DNA from: Cupriavidus oxalaticus
Lineage (GTDB): Bacteria; Pseudomonadota; Gammaproteobacteria; Burkholderiales; Burkholderiaceae
Length of the DNA stretch: 64,000 nt
NCBI RefSeq assembly: GCF_004768545.1
Contig: NZ_CP038634.1
Location: forward strand, 124,001-188,000
Direction: 5' to 3'
The position numbers were made by a program, and so were the translations under genes. Shown here piece by piece: positions 34,536-44,928 of the stretch (the first letter of the stretch is position 1; every line of letters starts with the position of its first letter). A model generated the notes under the pieces. It saw only the letters and a program-made list of their open reading frames with translations, was not told the DNA's origin and did no database searches.

Positions 34536-34923
34536 AGGTTCCCTCCCCGACTTGGGTGCGGATGGAGAAATCGTTGACCAGCCGGCGGCTGCCGGACAGG
34601 CCCATGCCCAGGCCATTGCCGGTGGTCCAGCCATCGGTCAGCGCCAGGTCTACGTCACGGATGCCGGGGCCCTTGTCCTCGAAATGCAGCCGCAGGCCGC
34701 GGCGACCGCCTTCGTCGATGAATTCCCAGCGCATTTCGCCGCCATGGCCGTGCACCACGGCATTGCGGGCCAGTTCGCTGGCCGCCGTAATCATCTTAGT
34801 CTGCTCGACCAGCGAGAACTGCAACTGGCCGGTCAGCGTACGCACGACGGAACGGGCCTGCACGACATCGCGCTCGTCGCGCAGCGGGATCGTTCCGGTG
34901 GTGCCGAGCGCGGATTGCGTCAC
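34510..34923 (-). CDS. rsbT: RsbT-type serine/threonine kinase
   Basis: A 137-residue GHKL-fold kinase: N-box A-A-S-E-L-A-R-N-A-V-V-H-G, G1 box D-K-G-P-G-I and G2 box G-L-G-M-G-L-S-G-S-R-R-L, as in RsbT. It should phosphorylate the STAS proteins RsbS and RsbR and, once released, activate a partner. The GTG start overlaps the rsbS stop (GTGA), and the 3' end overlaps rsbX by 26 bases. Confidence 0.92.
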   Translation of the reverse strand: MTQSALGTTGTIPLRDERDVVQARSVVRTLTGQLQFSLVEQTKMITAASELARNAVVHGHGGEMRWEFIDEGGRRGLRLHFEDKGPGIRDVDLALTDGWTTGNGLGMGLSGSRRLVNDFSIRTQVGEGTCVSVTRWK

Positions 34924-35288
34924 CTGAGCTCACCTCGCTGCGCCTTTTCCAGCAACGCCATGCCGCGCTCGACGTTGAGCGCGGTCCTGACGCCGCTCAG
35001 GGGCAGTCCCAGTTCCACCAGCGTGATCGCCACGGCCGGGCGGATGCCAACCACGACCGTGGCCGCGCCCAGGATGCGGGCGATGTCGGAAATGCCGATG
35101 AACATGCGGCCGATAAACGAATCGACCATTTCCAGCGCCGACACGTCGATCAGCACGCCGCGCGCCGTGTTCTGCTCGATGCTGGCCGCCAGGTCTTCCT
35201 GCAGCCGCAGCGCGGTCTGGTCCTGCATGTCGATCTGGATCGTGACCAGCAGGTAGGACCCCATCCGCAGGATCGGAATGCGCTCCAT
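34920..35288 (-). CDS. rsbS: RsbS stressosome STAS protein
   Basis: A 122-residue single STAS-domain protein. The phosphorylatable serine is kept in L-E-M-V-D-S-F-I-G-R (about residue 58), matching Ser59 of B. subtilis RsbS, followed by the G-I-R-P-A-V-A-I-T-L-V-E-L-G segment. RsbS forms the stressosome core with RsbR and sequesters RsbT. Start ATG at 35288 is 14 bases after the rsbR stop. Confidence 0.93.
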   Translation of the reverse strand: MERIPILRMGSYLLVTIQIDMQDQTALRLQEDLAASIEQNTARGVLIDVSALEMVDSFIGRMFIGISDIARILGAATVVVGIRPAVAITLVELGLPLSGVRTALNVERGMALLEKAQRGELR

Positions 35289-35302
35289 GCGTGTGCCTCC
35301 GG

Positions 35303-36163
35303 TCAGGGGACCGGCTGGCGGGACACGGTGTGCCCCGTCAGCCGCATGGCGGTGGCCAGCGCGTCGGCCAGCGTCGCCTTGGTCACGATGTCCTGCAGGT
35401 CGATGCCCAGATGCACGATGGTCTGCGCAATCTGCGGCCGGATCCCGCTGATGATGCTCTCCGCGCCCATCAGCCGGATCGCGGTCACCGTCTTCAGCAG
35501 GTGCTGGGCCACCAGCGTGTCGACCGTCGGCACGCCGGTGATGTCGATGATGGCCAGCGTGGAGCCGGTTTCGACGATGCGCTGCAGCAGGGTTTCCAGC
35601 ACCAGCTGGGCACGGCTGCTGTCCAGCGTGCCGATCAGCGGTATCGCCAGCACCCCTTCCCACAGCTTGATCACCGGCGTCGACAGCTCGAGCAGTTCCT
35701 GCTGCTGGCGCCGGATCATGTCCTCGCGGCTGCGCTGGTAGGTGGACATGGTCCACTGCGCCATCCGATCGACGATGGCGGACGCTGCCCAGATCACTTC
35801 GATCTGCGCTTCCAGGTTGCTGCGGTCGCGCTGCAGCGCCTCGAAGATCGGCCGTTTGAGCGACAGCACGAAGCCGCTGGTCACGTCCGCGGTCTCGCCT
35901 TGCGCGGCACGCGAGGCCGACAGGTCGGCGAGCGCCTTGCGCAGGTCGGCGAACGGCGCCTGCTCGAAGCCGCCCGCATCGCCATTGGCGTGCAAGGCTG
36001 CCTGGAGGCTTCGCAGGATGGAGCGCTGCTCGCTGGCAAGATTGCCGGTGAAGCCGCGGCCGCCGGACAACGACTGGTATTCGGTAGCCCAGCTATCGGC
36101 CAGGTTCTCGGCTTCGGCGTGCAACAGGTCGGCAAGGCGCTGGTTTTCTGGACGCATGGGCAT
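35303..36163 (-). CDS. rsbR: RsbR-type stressosome sensor (RsbRD N-domain + STAS)
   Basis: About 286 residues. An all-helical N-terminal RsbRD-type sensory domain (residues ~1-150) leads via a short linker into a C-terminal STAS domain. Both threonines phosphorylated in B. subtilis RsbRA have counterparts here: V-D-T-L-V-A and I-A-Q-T-I-V-H-L-G. It would form the turrets of the stressosome. Start 36163 (ATG) or 36157; no clear ribosome site for either, and the frame opens further to 36238. First gene of the operon. Confidence 0.9.
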   Translation of the reverse strand: MPMRPENQRLADLLHAEAENLADSWATEYQSLSGGRGFTGNLASEQRSILRSLQAALHANGDAGGFEQAPFADLRKALADLSASRAAQGETADVTSGFVLSLKRPIFEALQRDRSNLEAQIEVIWAASAIVDRMAQWTMSTYQRSREDMIRRQQQELLELSTPVIKLWEGVLAIPLIGTLDSSRAQLVLETLLQRIVETGSTLAIIDITGVPTVDTLVAQHLLKTVTAIRLMGAESIISGIRPQIAQTIVHLGIDLQDIVTKATLADALATAMRLTGHTVSRQPVP

Positions 36164-36268
36164 GGCGAAAGTTGTAAGCGATGCACAGGAGACAAAGGAC
36201 TCGGTGTCAGTGCATTCTAGGAGGGATTGATAGCTCACTCCACGTTACATCGCGCCCTGCAAAACAAA

Positions 36269-36312
36269 GACGGGCGCAGCCGTGTGCACTGCCGTGCACG
36301 GCTGCGCCCGTC
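36269..36312 (-). terminator. Intrinsic terminator of the hydratase/dehydrogenase gene
   Basis: A perfect 16-bp stem (36269-36284 with 36297-36312) and 12-base loop, followed on the minus strand by TTTGTTTTG. It lies 30 bases after the stop at 36343 and insulates the stressosome operon downstream. Confidence 0.88.
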
Positions 36313-36342
36313 CGGGCCTGTCCTATGCCCGATGGCTGATGG

Positions 36343-38424
<2,082 letters not shown>

Positions 38425-38475
38425 GCAAGCTCCTTGAACTTTCGGGGAAAGGGGAATCGGCTGGCCAGGCATGCC

Positions 38476-39828
38476 TCAGTCACGCAGCCCGGCCACGTCG
38501 TCGGTGTGGTCCGGCCGGTTCCGGCGCGAGCGCGGATCGGCAATGCGAAATGCCAGTACGAAGGCGGCCAGCTTGACCGCGATGGCCACGACGAAGACCA
38601 GCGGGAAGTGCACCGACTGGGCTAGCAGCCCGCCGATCACCGGACCGACGGCCATCATGCTGAACGTGGCCGTGTCGGAAACCGCGAGCAGCATCGGCCG
38701 GTCCTTGCGCGCCCCGAACTCCATCACCAGGTTGTCCGCCGAGATAAAGAGGCCGCCGAAGCCCGCGCCCAGCCCGCAGAACGCCAGCAGGAAGCCCGGC
38801 AGCGTGGCGCACTCCAGCAGCCACGCCGTGGCGGCGACCCACGTGGCGATACTGGCCAGGAACACCACCCGGTAGCCATGCCTGTCTGCGACGCGGCCCC
38901 AGGCGAGATTGCTGCCCGTCTGCGCCAGCAGGTAGGCCAGGCTCAGGTACCCGAGCGTGGCGCCATCCAGCCCCAGCAGCCGGCCGGCGTAGATCGCATA
39001 GAACGGCATCGCCATCATGCCCAGTGCCACCAGTGCCCGCGCCAGGAAAAAGCGCACGAAATCCCGGTCGGCTGCCAGCAGCGCCGGCAACTCACGCACG
39101 CGCCGGCCGAAGCCCGCGCGCACGCGCACGTCGTGCAGCGCCGGCTCGCGCATGCCCGCCAGCGCCGAGATCCCCAGGCTGGTCAGCACGAAGGCGGCCA
39201 GGAAGGTGGCGGCATAGCCGTTGCCGAACACATCGTTGCCGACCAGGTAGCGCCCGCCCATCCACGCCACCGCCGCCGCGGTGAGGCCGCCGAAGAAATT
39301 GCGCAGCGCAGTCAGCCGCCCGCGCCGTGCCAGCGGGATGATCTTGGAGGTCAGGTAGTTGAAGCTGACGTTCTGCACGCCGTTGAGCAGCCCGAACAGC
39401 AGCAGGAAAGCCGCCGCGGCCACCAGCGCGCCGCGCCCGCTCAGCAGCAGCGCCGACAGCCCCAGCCCCAGGATCTGGCCGCGCACCAGCCAGCCCACCA
39501 GATAGATCAGCGGCATCACGCGCTGGCGATGCTCGATCAGCGTCGCGCCCCAGATCGACGAGGCTGCCATGCCGGCATACTGGGCCGCGAGCACGAGGCC
39601 GACGGTGAGTTTCGAACCCGACAGCAGGTACAGGTAAGCGGGCACGAAGGTGGGCGCGGTCACCAGCCGGAAACCGGTCATGCCAAGCATCCCATGAATC
39701 AGGAACGCCTTCGCGTTGCGCGGCAGGTGGCGGTCGACATGGTCGCGGAAATGCTGTTCGGCGCGCTGCTGCTCCGCCTCCGCGGCTTCGCCCAGCAGCG
39801 CGCCGCTTATGCCGGCCTGCGTTGTCAC
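38476..39828 (-). CDS. MFS transporter
   Basis: A 450-residue, 12-helix transporter with a ~35-residue charged N-terminal extension (three acidic/His-rich turns before helix 1). The loop motifs are degenerate compared with classic MFS signatures (R-V-A-D-R-H-G-Y-R in the second half). It lies 51 bases upstream of the hydratase/dehydrogenase gene and may form an operon with it, suggesting uptake or efflux of a carboxylic acid metabolised through beta-oxidation. Substrate not deducible. Confidence 0.75.
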   Translation of the reverse strand: MTTQAGISGALLGEAAEAEQQRAEQHFRDHVDRHLPRNAKAFLIHGMLGMTGFRLVTAPTFVPAYLYLLSGSKLTVGLVLAAQYAGMAASSIWGATLIEHRQRVMPLIYLVGWLVRGQILGLGLSALLLSGRGALVAAAAFLLLFGLLNGVQNVSFNYLTSKIIPLARRGRLTALRNFFGGLTAAAVAWMGGRYLVGNDVFGNGYAATFLAAFVLTSLGISALAGMREPALHDVRVRAGFGRRVRELPALLAADRDFVRFFLARALVALGMMAMPFYAIYAGRLLGLDGATLGYLSLAYLLAQTGSNLAWGRVADRHGYRVVFLASIATWVAATAWLLECATLPGFLLAFCGLGAGFGGLFISADNLVMEFGARKDRPMLLAVSDTATFSMMAVGPVIGGLLAQSVHFPLVFVVAIAVKLAAFVLAFRIADPRSRRNRPDHTDDVAGLRD

Positions 39829-39948
39829 GTTGTCTCCCGCTGTGGGTCCGGCCCAATGGTCGATGCCGGATGTTTTTTCGTATTTTTGGTATGGCTGCGA
39901 TAAATGCTAGCACATGCGTTCGTTTTTCGAGCATGGCGACCTTGAGCA

Positions 39949-40272
39949 GTTTCGAAACTAGGGAATCGAGGCGGCGAGCTGGCATCGAAAGCGGGGAGGC
40001 GAGCCCTTCCAAGGCGGTCGCAATGCGGCACGAGTCCCGCGATTTTGGCCATACATGCCATGAAAATTCCGCATGCTCGTGCACGTTTGCTGCACGGCAT
40101 TAGCGCGGCGATGCCTTTGCCGTGGCTGCTTCCAGTCCCATCGTGGCTCTTCCCTCCATTTCCTGATGACAGCGCTCTGCCGTCCATTTTAGGTTTTGGA
40201 GTATTGACGATGCCAGAAGCCGCTTGTATAAAAGTTCCTGCCGCTGCGTAGCTGTCGACCGTTTTTCGAAAA
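39949..40272 (+). promoter_or_regulatory. Divergent control region with sigma70 promoter and TTTCGAAA palindromes
   Basis: The 39829-40363 gap contains a near-ideal promoter for the acyl-CoA dehydrogenase operon: TTGACG at 40204-40209, 17-bp spacer, TATAAA at 40227-40232. Two related palindromes flank it: GTTTCGAAAC at 39949-39958 and TTTTCGAAAA at 40263-40272, the latter just past the predicted start. They could be operator sites, perhaps for the TetR regulator at 48807-50039 (inference). Confidence 0.7.
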
Positions 40273-40363
40273 CCAAGACTGCTGTTGCAGTGCCCCTGAT
40301 TCTGCCGGCCGCCAGGCAACAGCGCAGGACACGGGCCCACAGGCGCACAACTAGGAGACGAGC

Positions 40364-41548
40364 TTGGACGCACTGGAAACGTTCCGGCAGCAGGCACACG
40401 CCTGGCTGGAGGCCAATTGCCCCCCTGAGATGCGCCTGCCGATGCAGGACGAGGACGACATCTGCTGGGGCGGCCGCAAGTTCCGCTACCAGTCCGAGGC
40501 GCAGCGGCTGTGGCTGCAGCGGATGGCTGAACAGGGCTGGACCGTGCCGGAATGGCCGCGCGAGTATGGCGGCGCCGGATTGAGCGCGGCCGAGGCACGG
40601 GTGCTGCGCGCCGAGATGCAGCGGCTGCACTGCCGCGTGCCGCTGCAGAGCTTCGGCATCTCCATGCTCGGGCCCGCGCTGCTGAAATACGGCACCGAGG
40701 CGCAGAAGCGCGAACACCTGCCCAGGATTGCGCGCGGCGAAATCCGCTGGTGCCAGGGCTATTCCGAACCCAACGCCGGCTCCGACCTGGCCGCGCTGCA
40801 GACGCGCGCCGAAGAGCACGGCGACCATTTTGTGGTCAACGGCCAGAAGATCTGGACCTCGTATGCCGACAAGGCCGACTGGATCTTCTGCCTGGTGCGC
40901 ACCGATTTCGCGGCGCAGAAGCACACCGGCATCAGCTTCCTGCTGTTCGACATGGCGTCGCCGGGCGTCTCGACCCGCCCGATCGTGCTGATCTCCGGCA
41001 AGTCGCCCTTCTGCGAGACCTTCTTCGACGACGTCAAGGTGCCGCGCCACCAGCTGGTCGGCGAGCTCAACGGTGGCTGGGCCATCGCCAAGTACCTGCT
41101 GACGCATGAGCGCGAGATGATCAGCGCGATCGGCAGCCGCGGCTTCCGCCAGCCGCTGGGGCGCCATGCCGCCAAGGCAATTGGCGTGGACGAGCGCCAC
41201 CGGCTCGACGACCCGGTGCTGCGCGCGCAGATCGCCCGCTTCGAGGTCGACGAGGCCGCCTTCGCCGCGGCCGGCGAGCGCGCCCGCGACCTGGCGCGGC
41301 AAGGCGAAGGCATGGCCGCGTTCTCGTCCGTGCTGAAGTACTACGGCGCGGAACTGAACAAGCGGCGCTACGAGCTGCTGATGTCGGTCGGCGGCACCGA
41401 TGCACTCGAATGGGAAGGCCCGCGCAGCCAGGAAGGCGCGCTGGCGCGGGCATGGCTGCGCACCAAGGCGAATTCGATCGAGGGCGGCACCAGCGAGGTC
41501 CAGCTCAATATCGTCGCCAAGCGCCTGCTCGGCCTGCCCGGCGCCTGA
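40364..41548 (+). CDS. Acyl-CoA dehydrogenase (first of pair)
   Basis: A 394-residue acyl-CoA dehydrogenase-fold flavoprotein. Family segments: W-P-R-E-Y-G-G-A-G (residues ~65-73), Q-G-Y-S-E-P-N-A-G-S-D-L-A (FAD/substrate region ~130-142), I-W-T-S-Y-A and the C-terminal G-G-T-S-E-V-Q-L-N-I. The TTG start at 40364 has an AGGAGAC site. FAD-dependent oxidation of an acyl-CoA to the enoyl-CoA, passing electrons to ETF. Paired with a second, diverged homologue, as in heterodimeric AcdA/AcdB-like systems for steroid or branched substrates. Confidence 0.92.
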   Translation: MDALETFRQQAHAWLEANCPPEMRLPMQDEDDICWGGRKFRYQSEAQRLWLQRMAEQGWTVPEWPREYGGAGLSAAEARVLRAEMQRLHCRVPLQSFGISMLGPALLKYGTEAQKREHLPRIARGEIRWCQGYSEPNAGSDLAALQTRAEEHGDHFVVNGQKIWTSYADKADWIFCLVRTDFAAQKHTGISFLLFDMASPGVSTRPIVLISGKSPFCETFFDDVKVPRHQLVGELNGGWAIAKYLLTHEREMISAIGSRGFRQPLGRHAAKAIGVDERHRLDDPVLRAQIARFEVDEAAFAAAGERARDLARQGEGMAAFSSVLKYYGAELNKRRYELLMSVGGTDALEWEGPRSQEGALARAWLRTKANSIEGGTSEVQLNIVAKRLLGLPGA

Positions 41549-41593
41549 GCCGCCGCGCCATCCTCCACGACCCAACATCTGCCAGACGCCGCC

Positions 41594-42733
41594 ATGCCCA
41601 TCGTATTGACCGACACGCAGGAGATGCTGCGCGACAGCGCCATGACGTTCCTGCAAGAGAACGCCCCGATCTCCGCGCTGCGCAAGCTGCGCGACACCCG
41701 CGACCCCGTCGGCTTCTCGCGCGAGCTGTGGCAGCGCTGCGCCGCGCTGGGCTTTGCCGGGGTAATGATCGACGAGGCCTACGGCGGCAGCGGTCTCGGC
41801 GCGGTCGAGGCCGGCGTGATCGCGGAAGCGATCGGCACCACGCTCGCGCCGCTGCCCTTCCTGTCCACCGCCGTGCTTGGCGCATCGCTGGTCGGCCTGT
41901 ATGGCAACGACAGCCAGCGCAGCGCGCTGCTGCCGGCGCTCGCCGCGGGGCGGCACCTGATGGCTTTGGCGCTGGATGAAACCGCCCGGCACCGGCCCGA
42001 GCGCATCGCCACGCAGGTGCGGCGCGACGCGGACGGCTATGTGCTTGATGGCAGCAAGGCCTTCGTGGTCGATGGCCATGTGGCCGATACGCTGGTGGTC
42101 GCCGCGCGCACGGGCGCCGCCGGCGCGAGCGACGGCGTCTCGCTGTTCCTGGTCCCGCGCGACCACGCCGGCGTACAGGTGGAACGGTCCGTGCTGGCCG
42201 ATGCCACCAATGCCGCGCGCATCGTCTTCGACGCCGCGCGGGTGCCGGCCGACGCCCTGCTGGGCGACGAGGGTGCCGGGGCGCAAATGCTGGAGCGCGT
42301 GCTGGACATCGCCCGCGCGGTGCTGTCGTCGGAACTGCTCGGCATCGCGGATTCCTCGTTCGCGCGCACGCTGGCGTACCTGAAGGAACGCAGGCAGTTC
42401 GGCAAGGCCATCGGCGAATTCCAGGCGCTGCAGCACCGCGCCGCGCATCTCTTTGCCCAGATCGAACTGGCGCGCGCCGCGGTGCTGCGTTGCCAGCAGC
42501 GGCTCGACGAAGGCAACGCCGACGGTCCCGAGCCGCTGGTCTGCGTGGCCAAGGCCAAGGCCGGCGATACCGCCACGCTGGCGGTGCAGGAAGGCGTGCA
42601 GATGCACGGCGGCATCGGCATGACCGACGAATTCGATATCGGCTTCTTCATGAAGCGCGCCCGCACCGCGCAGGAATGGCTGGGCGACGCGAACTGGCAG
42701 CTCGACCGCTGGGCCACGCTGCGCGGCTACTGA
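41594..42733 (+). CDS. Acyl-CoA dehydrogenase (second of pair)
   Basis: A 379-residue acyl-CoA dehydrogenase homologue, 45 bases after the first. The fold is recognisable (Y-G-G-S-G-L-G near residue 62; R-Q-F-G-K-A-I-G-E-F-Q-A near 265; M-H-G-G-I-G-M-T near 337), but the middle domain lacks the usual W/G-T-N/S segment and carries A-L-D-E instead. That suggests a specialised or partner subunit. It probably acts together with the upstream enzyme. Confidence 0.9.
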   Translation: MPIVLTDTQEMLRDSAMTFLQENAPISALRKLRDTRDPVGFSRELWQRCAALGFAGVMIDEAYGGSGLGAVEAGVIAEAIGTTLAPLPFLSTAVLGASLVGLYGNDSQRSALLPALAAGRHLMALALDETARHRPERIATQVRRDADGYVLDGSKAFVVDGHVADTLVVAARTGAAGASDGVSLFLVPRDHAGVQVERSVLADATNAARIVFDAARVPADALLGDEGAGAQMLERVLDIARAVLSSELLGIADSSFARTLAYLKERRQFGKAIGEFQALQHRAAHLFAQIELARAAVLRCQQRLDEGNADGPEPLVCVAKAKAGDTATLAVQEGVQMHGGIGMTDEFDIGFFMKRARTAQEWLGDANWQLDRWATLRGY

Positions 42734-42979
42734 GCGGCTACTGAGCGGCTGAGAAGCTGAGAGATTCGGCCCCATCCGCAGGGGCCTGCAGGACATCACG
42801 CAACATTGAGGCGGCAACGGACGCCCCGGTTGCGGCGCCACGCGCCCGCACCGGCCCGACCGCCAGCAAGGAGGCAGCATGTCGGCAAGTCCCCGGGCAC
42901 CAGCATTCCCCGCATTCACGCTAGCGACCGCAATGGCTGGCGGCACGCCACCATGCCGGCCCATGCACGGAGGCCGGCC

Positions 42980-43936
42980 ATGAGCGCCTATCTCCTGCGC
43001 CGCCTGCTGGCGCTGCTGCCGACGCTGGTCTTCGCCAGCATCATCGTGTTCGCCATCGTGCGGCTGGTGCCGGGCGACGTGGTCGACCTGATGCTGAGCC
43101 AGAACGACATCAGCGCCGATACGCGCACCCGCGAAGACCTGGTCAATGCGCTCGGCCTCGACCGCCCGATGTGGGAGCAGTACCTGCACTGGGTCGGCAA
43201 TATCGTGCTGCATGGCGACCTGGGGCAGTCGCTGTGGCAAGGCGAGCCGGTGCTGAGGATGGTGATGGCGCGCATTCCCGCGACCTTCTCGCTGGGTGTG
43301 CTGGCACTGGCCGTGGCGCTGACGGTGGCGCTGCCGATCGGCGTGCTGTCGGCGATCCGCCAGGACACCGCGGCGGACTATGTGGCGCGTTCCTTCTCGA
43401 TCCTGATGCTGGCAGTGCCCAGCTTCTGGCTGGGCACGATGGTGATGGTGTTCCCGTCGGTCTGGTGGGGCTGGTCGCCCGAAGTGCGCTACGTCCCCTT
43501 CCTGGAGGACCCGGTGCAGCATGTCAGGCAGATGCTGGTGCCGGCCATCGTGCTCGGCATGGCGCTGTCGGCGATCACCATGCGCATGACGCGCACCATG
43601 ATGCTGGAGGTGCTGCGCCAGGACTATATCCGCACCGCGTGGGCCAAGGGCCTGAACGAGCCGCTGGTGATCCTGCGGCATGCGCTGCGCAATGCGCTGA
43701 TCCCGGTGGTGACGCTGGTCGGCCTGCAGGCGCCGCTGCTGATCGGCGGCGCGGTGGTGATCGAGCAGATCTTCGTGGTGCCGGGCATGGGCTTGCTGCT
43801 GCTCGATGCCGTGCACCAGCGCGACTATCCGCTGATCACCGGCATCTTCCTCGTGGTCGGCGTCGCGGTGATGCTGATCAACCTGCTCGTCGACCTGAGC
43901 TATGGCCTGTTCGACCCCAAAGTGAGGCACCGCTGA
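42980..43936 (+). CDS. Oligopeptide-type ABC transporter permease (DppB-like)
   Basis: A 318-residue inner-membrane permease with six helices and the R-L-V-P-G-D segment after helix 1 typical of DppB/OppB. The coupling (EAA-like) loop R-T-A-W-A-K-G-L precedes the last helices. The start at 42980 has a GGAGG site; the open frame upstream is not conserved-looking. First gene of the importer operon, overlapping the next permease by one base (TGATG). Follows the acyl-CoA dehydrogenases after 246 bases. Confidence 0.92.
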   Translation: MSAYLLRRLLALLPTLVFASIIVFAIVRLVPGDVVDLMLSQNDISADTRTREDLVNALGLDRPMWEQYLHWVGNIVLHGDLGQSLWQGEPVLRMVMARIPATFSLGVLALAVALTVALPIGVLSAIRQDTAADYVARSFSILMLAVPSFWLGTMVMVFPSVWWGWSPEVRYVPFLEDPVQHVRQMLVPAIVLGMALSAITMRMTRTMMLEVLRQDYIRTAWAKGLNEPLVILRHALRNALIPVVTLVGLQAPLLIGGAVVIEQIFVVPGMGLLLLDAVHQRDYPLITGIFLVVGVAVMLINLLVDLSYGLFDPKVRHR

Positions 43937-44862
43937 TGGCACCCCCGACCGTCGATCCGCACGCCGCTTCCGCCACCCTGCCTGGCGCCCTGCCCCGCTC
44001 CGGCCGGCAACGCCAGCCTCGCTTCGCGCTGCTGCGGCGGCTGTTCCGCGACAAGCCCCTGGGCGCCGCCGGCGCGGTGATCTGCGCGGTGTTCCTGTTC
44101 TGCGGCGTGTTCGCCGACCTGCTGGCGCCATATGGCATGAACGAGATCAACATGATGGCGCGGCTGCAGCCGCCCTCGTGGGCGCATCCGTTCGGCACCG
44201 ACAATCTCGGCCGCGACATGTTCTCGCGCTGCCTGTACGGCGCCCGGCTGTCGGTAGTGATAGGGCTCTCGGCGGCAACGCTGGCCACGGCGATCTCGCT
44301 CGCGCTGGGCATCCTGACCGGCTACCTGGGCGGCAAGTTCGACCTGGTGGTGCAGCGCATGGTCGATGCCTGGATGAGCTTTCCCGACCTGGTGATCCTG
44401 ATCGTGGTGGTGTCGGTGCTGGGCCCGGGCAGCTGGCAGATCGTCTGCACGCTGGGCCTGCTGCTCGGCATCGGCGGCTCGCGCATCGTGCGCAGCGCGG
44501 TGGTGTCGGTGCGCGAGAACATGTACGTGCATGCGGCGCAGTCGATGGGGGCGTCGACGGGCCGCATCCTGTGGCGCCACATCCTGCCCAACGTGCTGCC
44601 GCCGGTGATCGTGCTGTTCACCACGCGCGTGGGCACCGCGATCCTGGCGGAGTCGGGCCTGTCCTTCCTCGGCCTCGGCGTGCCGCCGCCGGCCCCGACC
44701 TGGGGCGGCATGCTGTCAGGCGACGGCCGCACCTTTATGTTCCAGGGCCCGTGGCTGGCGCTGGCGCCGGGCGCCTGCCTGACGATCGTCGTCTATGCGA
44801 TCAACGTGTATGGCGATGCGCTGCGCGACCTGCTCGACCCGCGCATGCGGGGCAGCCGCTGA
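43936..44862 (+). CDS. Oligopeptide-type ABC transporter permease (DppC-like)
   Basis: A 308-residue permease of the DppC/OppC type: the family N-terminal domain, H-P-F-G-T-D-N-L-G-R-D-M-F-S-R hallmark (residues ~75-90) and the coupling loop A-A-Q-S-M-G-A-S near residue 200. It forms the heterodimeric channel with the preceding gene product; starts overlap by one base. Confidence 0.93.
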   Translation: MAPPTVDPHAASATLPGALPRSGRQRQPRFALLRRLFRDKPLGAAGAVICAVFLFCGVFADLLAPYGMNEINMMARLQPPSWAHPFGTDNLGRDMFSRCLYGARLSVVIGLSAATLATAISLALGILTGYLGGKFDLVVQRMVDAWMSFPDLVILIVVVSVLGPGSWQIVCTLGLLLGIGGSRIVRSAVVSVRENMYVHAAQSMGASTGRILWRHILPNVLPPVIVLFTTRVGTAILAESGLSFLGLGVPPPAPTWGGMLSGDGRTFMFQGPWLALAPGACLTIVVYAINVYGDALRDLLDPRMRGSR

Positions 44863-44928
44863 GAACAGCAGATTGACGAGCGGCCGGCATGACGAGCCGG
44901 CACATCATGATCCCCAAAGGAGCAGACG

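Noticed and set aside
40100..44131. A 1343-codon open frame antisense to the acyl-CoA dehydrogenase/permease genes
   Set aside because: Composition (Arg, Gln, His, Gly) and complete overlap with three recognisable genes on the other strand identify it as a shadow.
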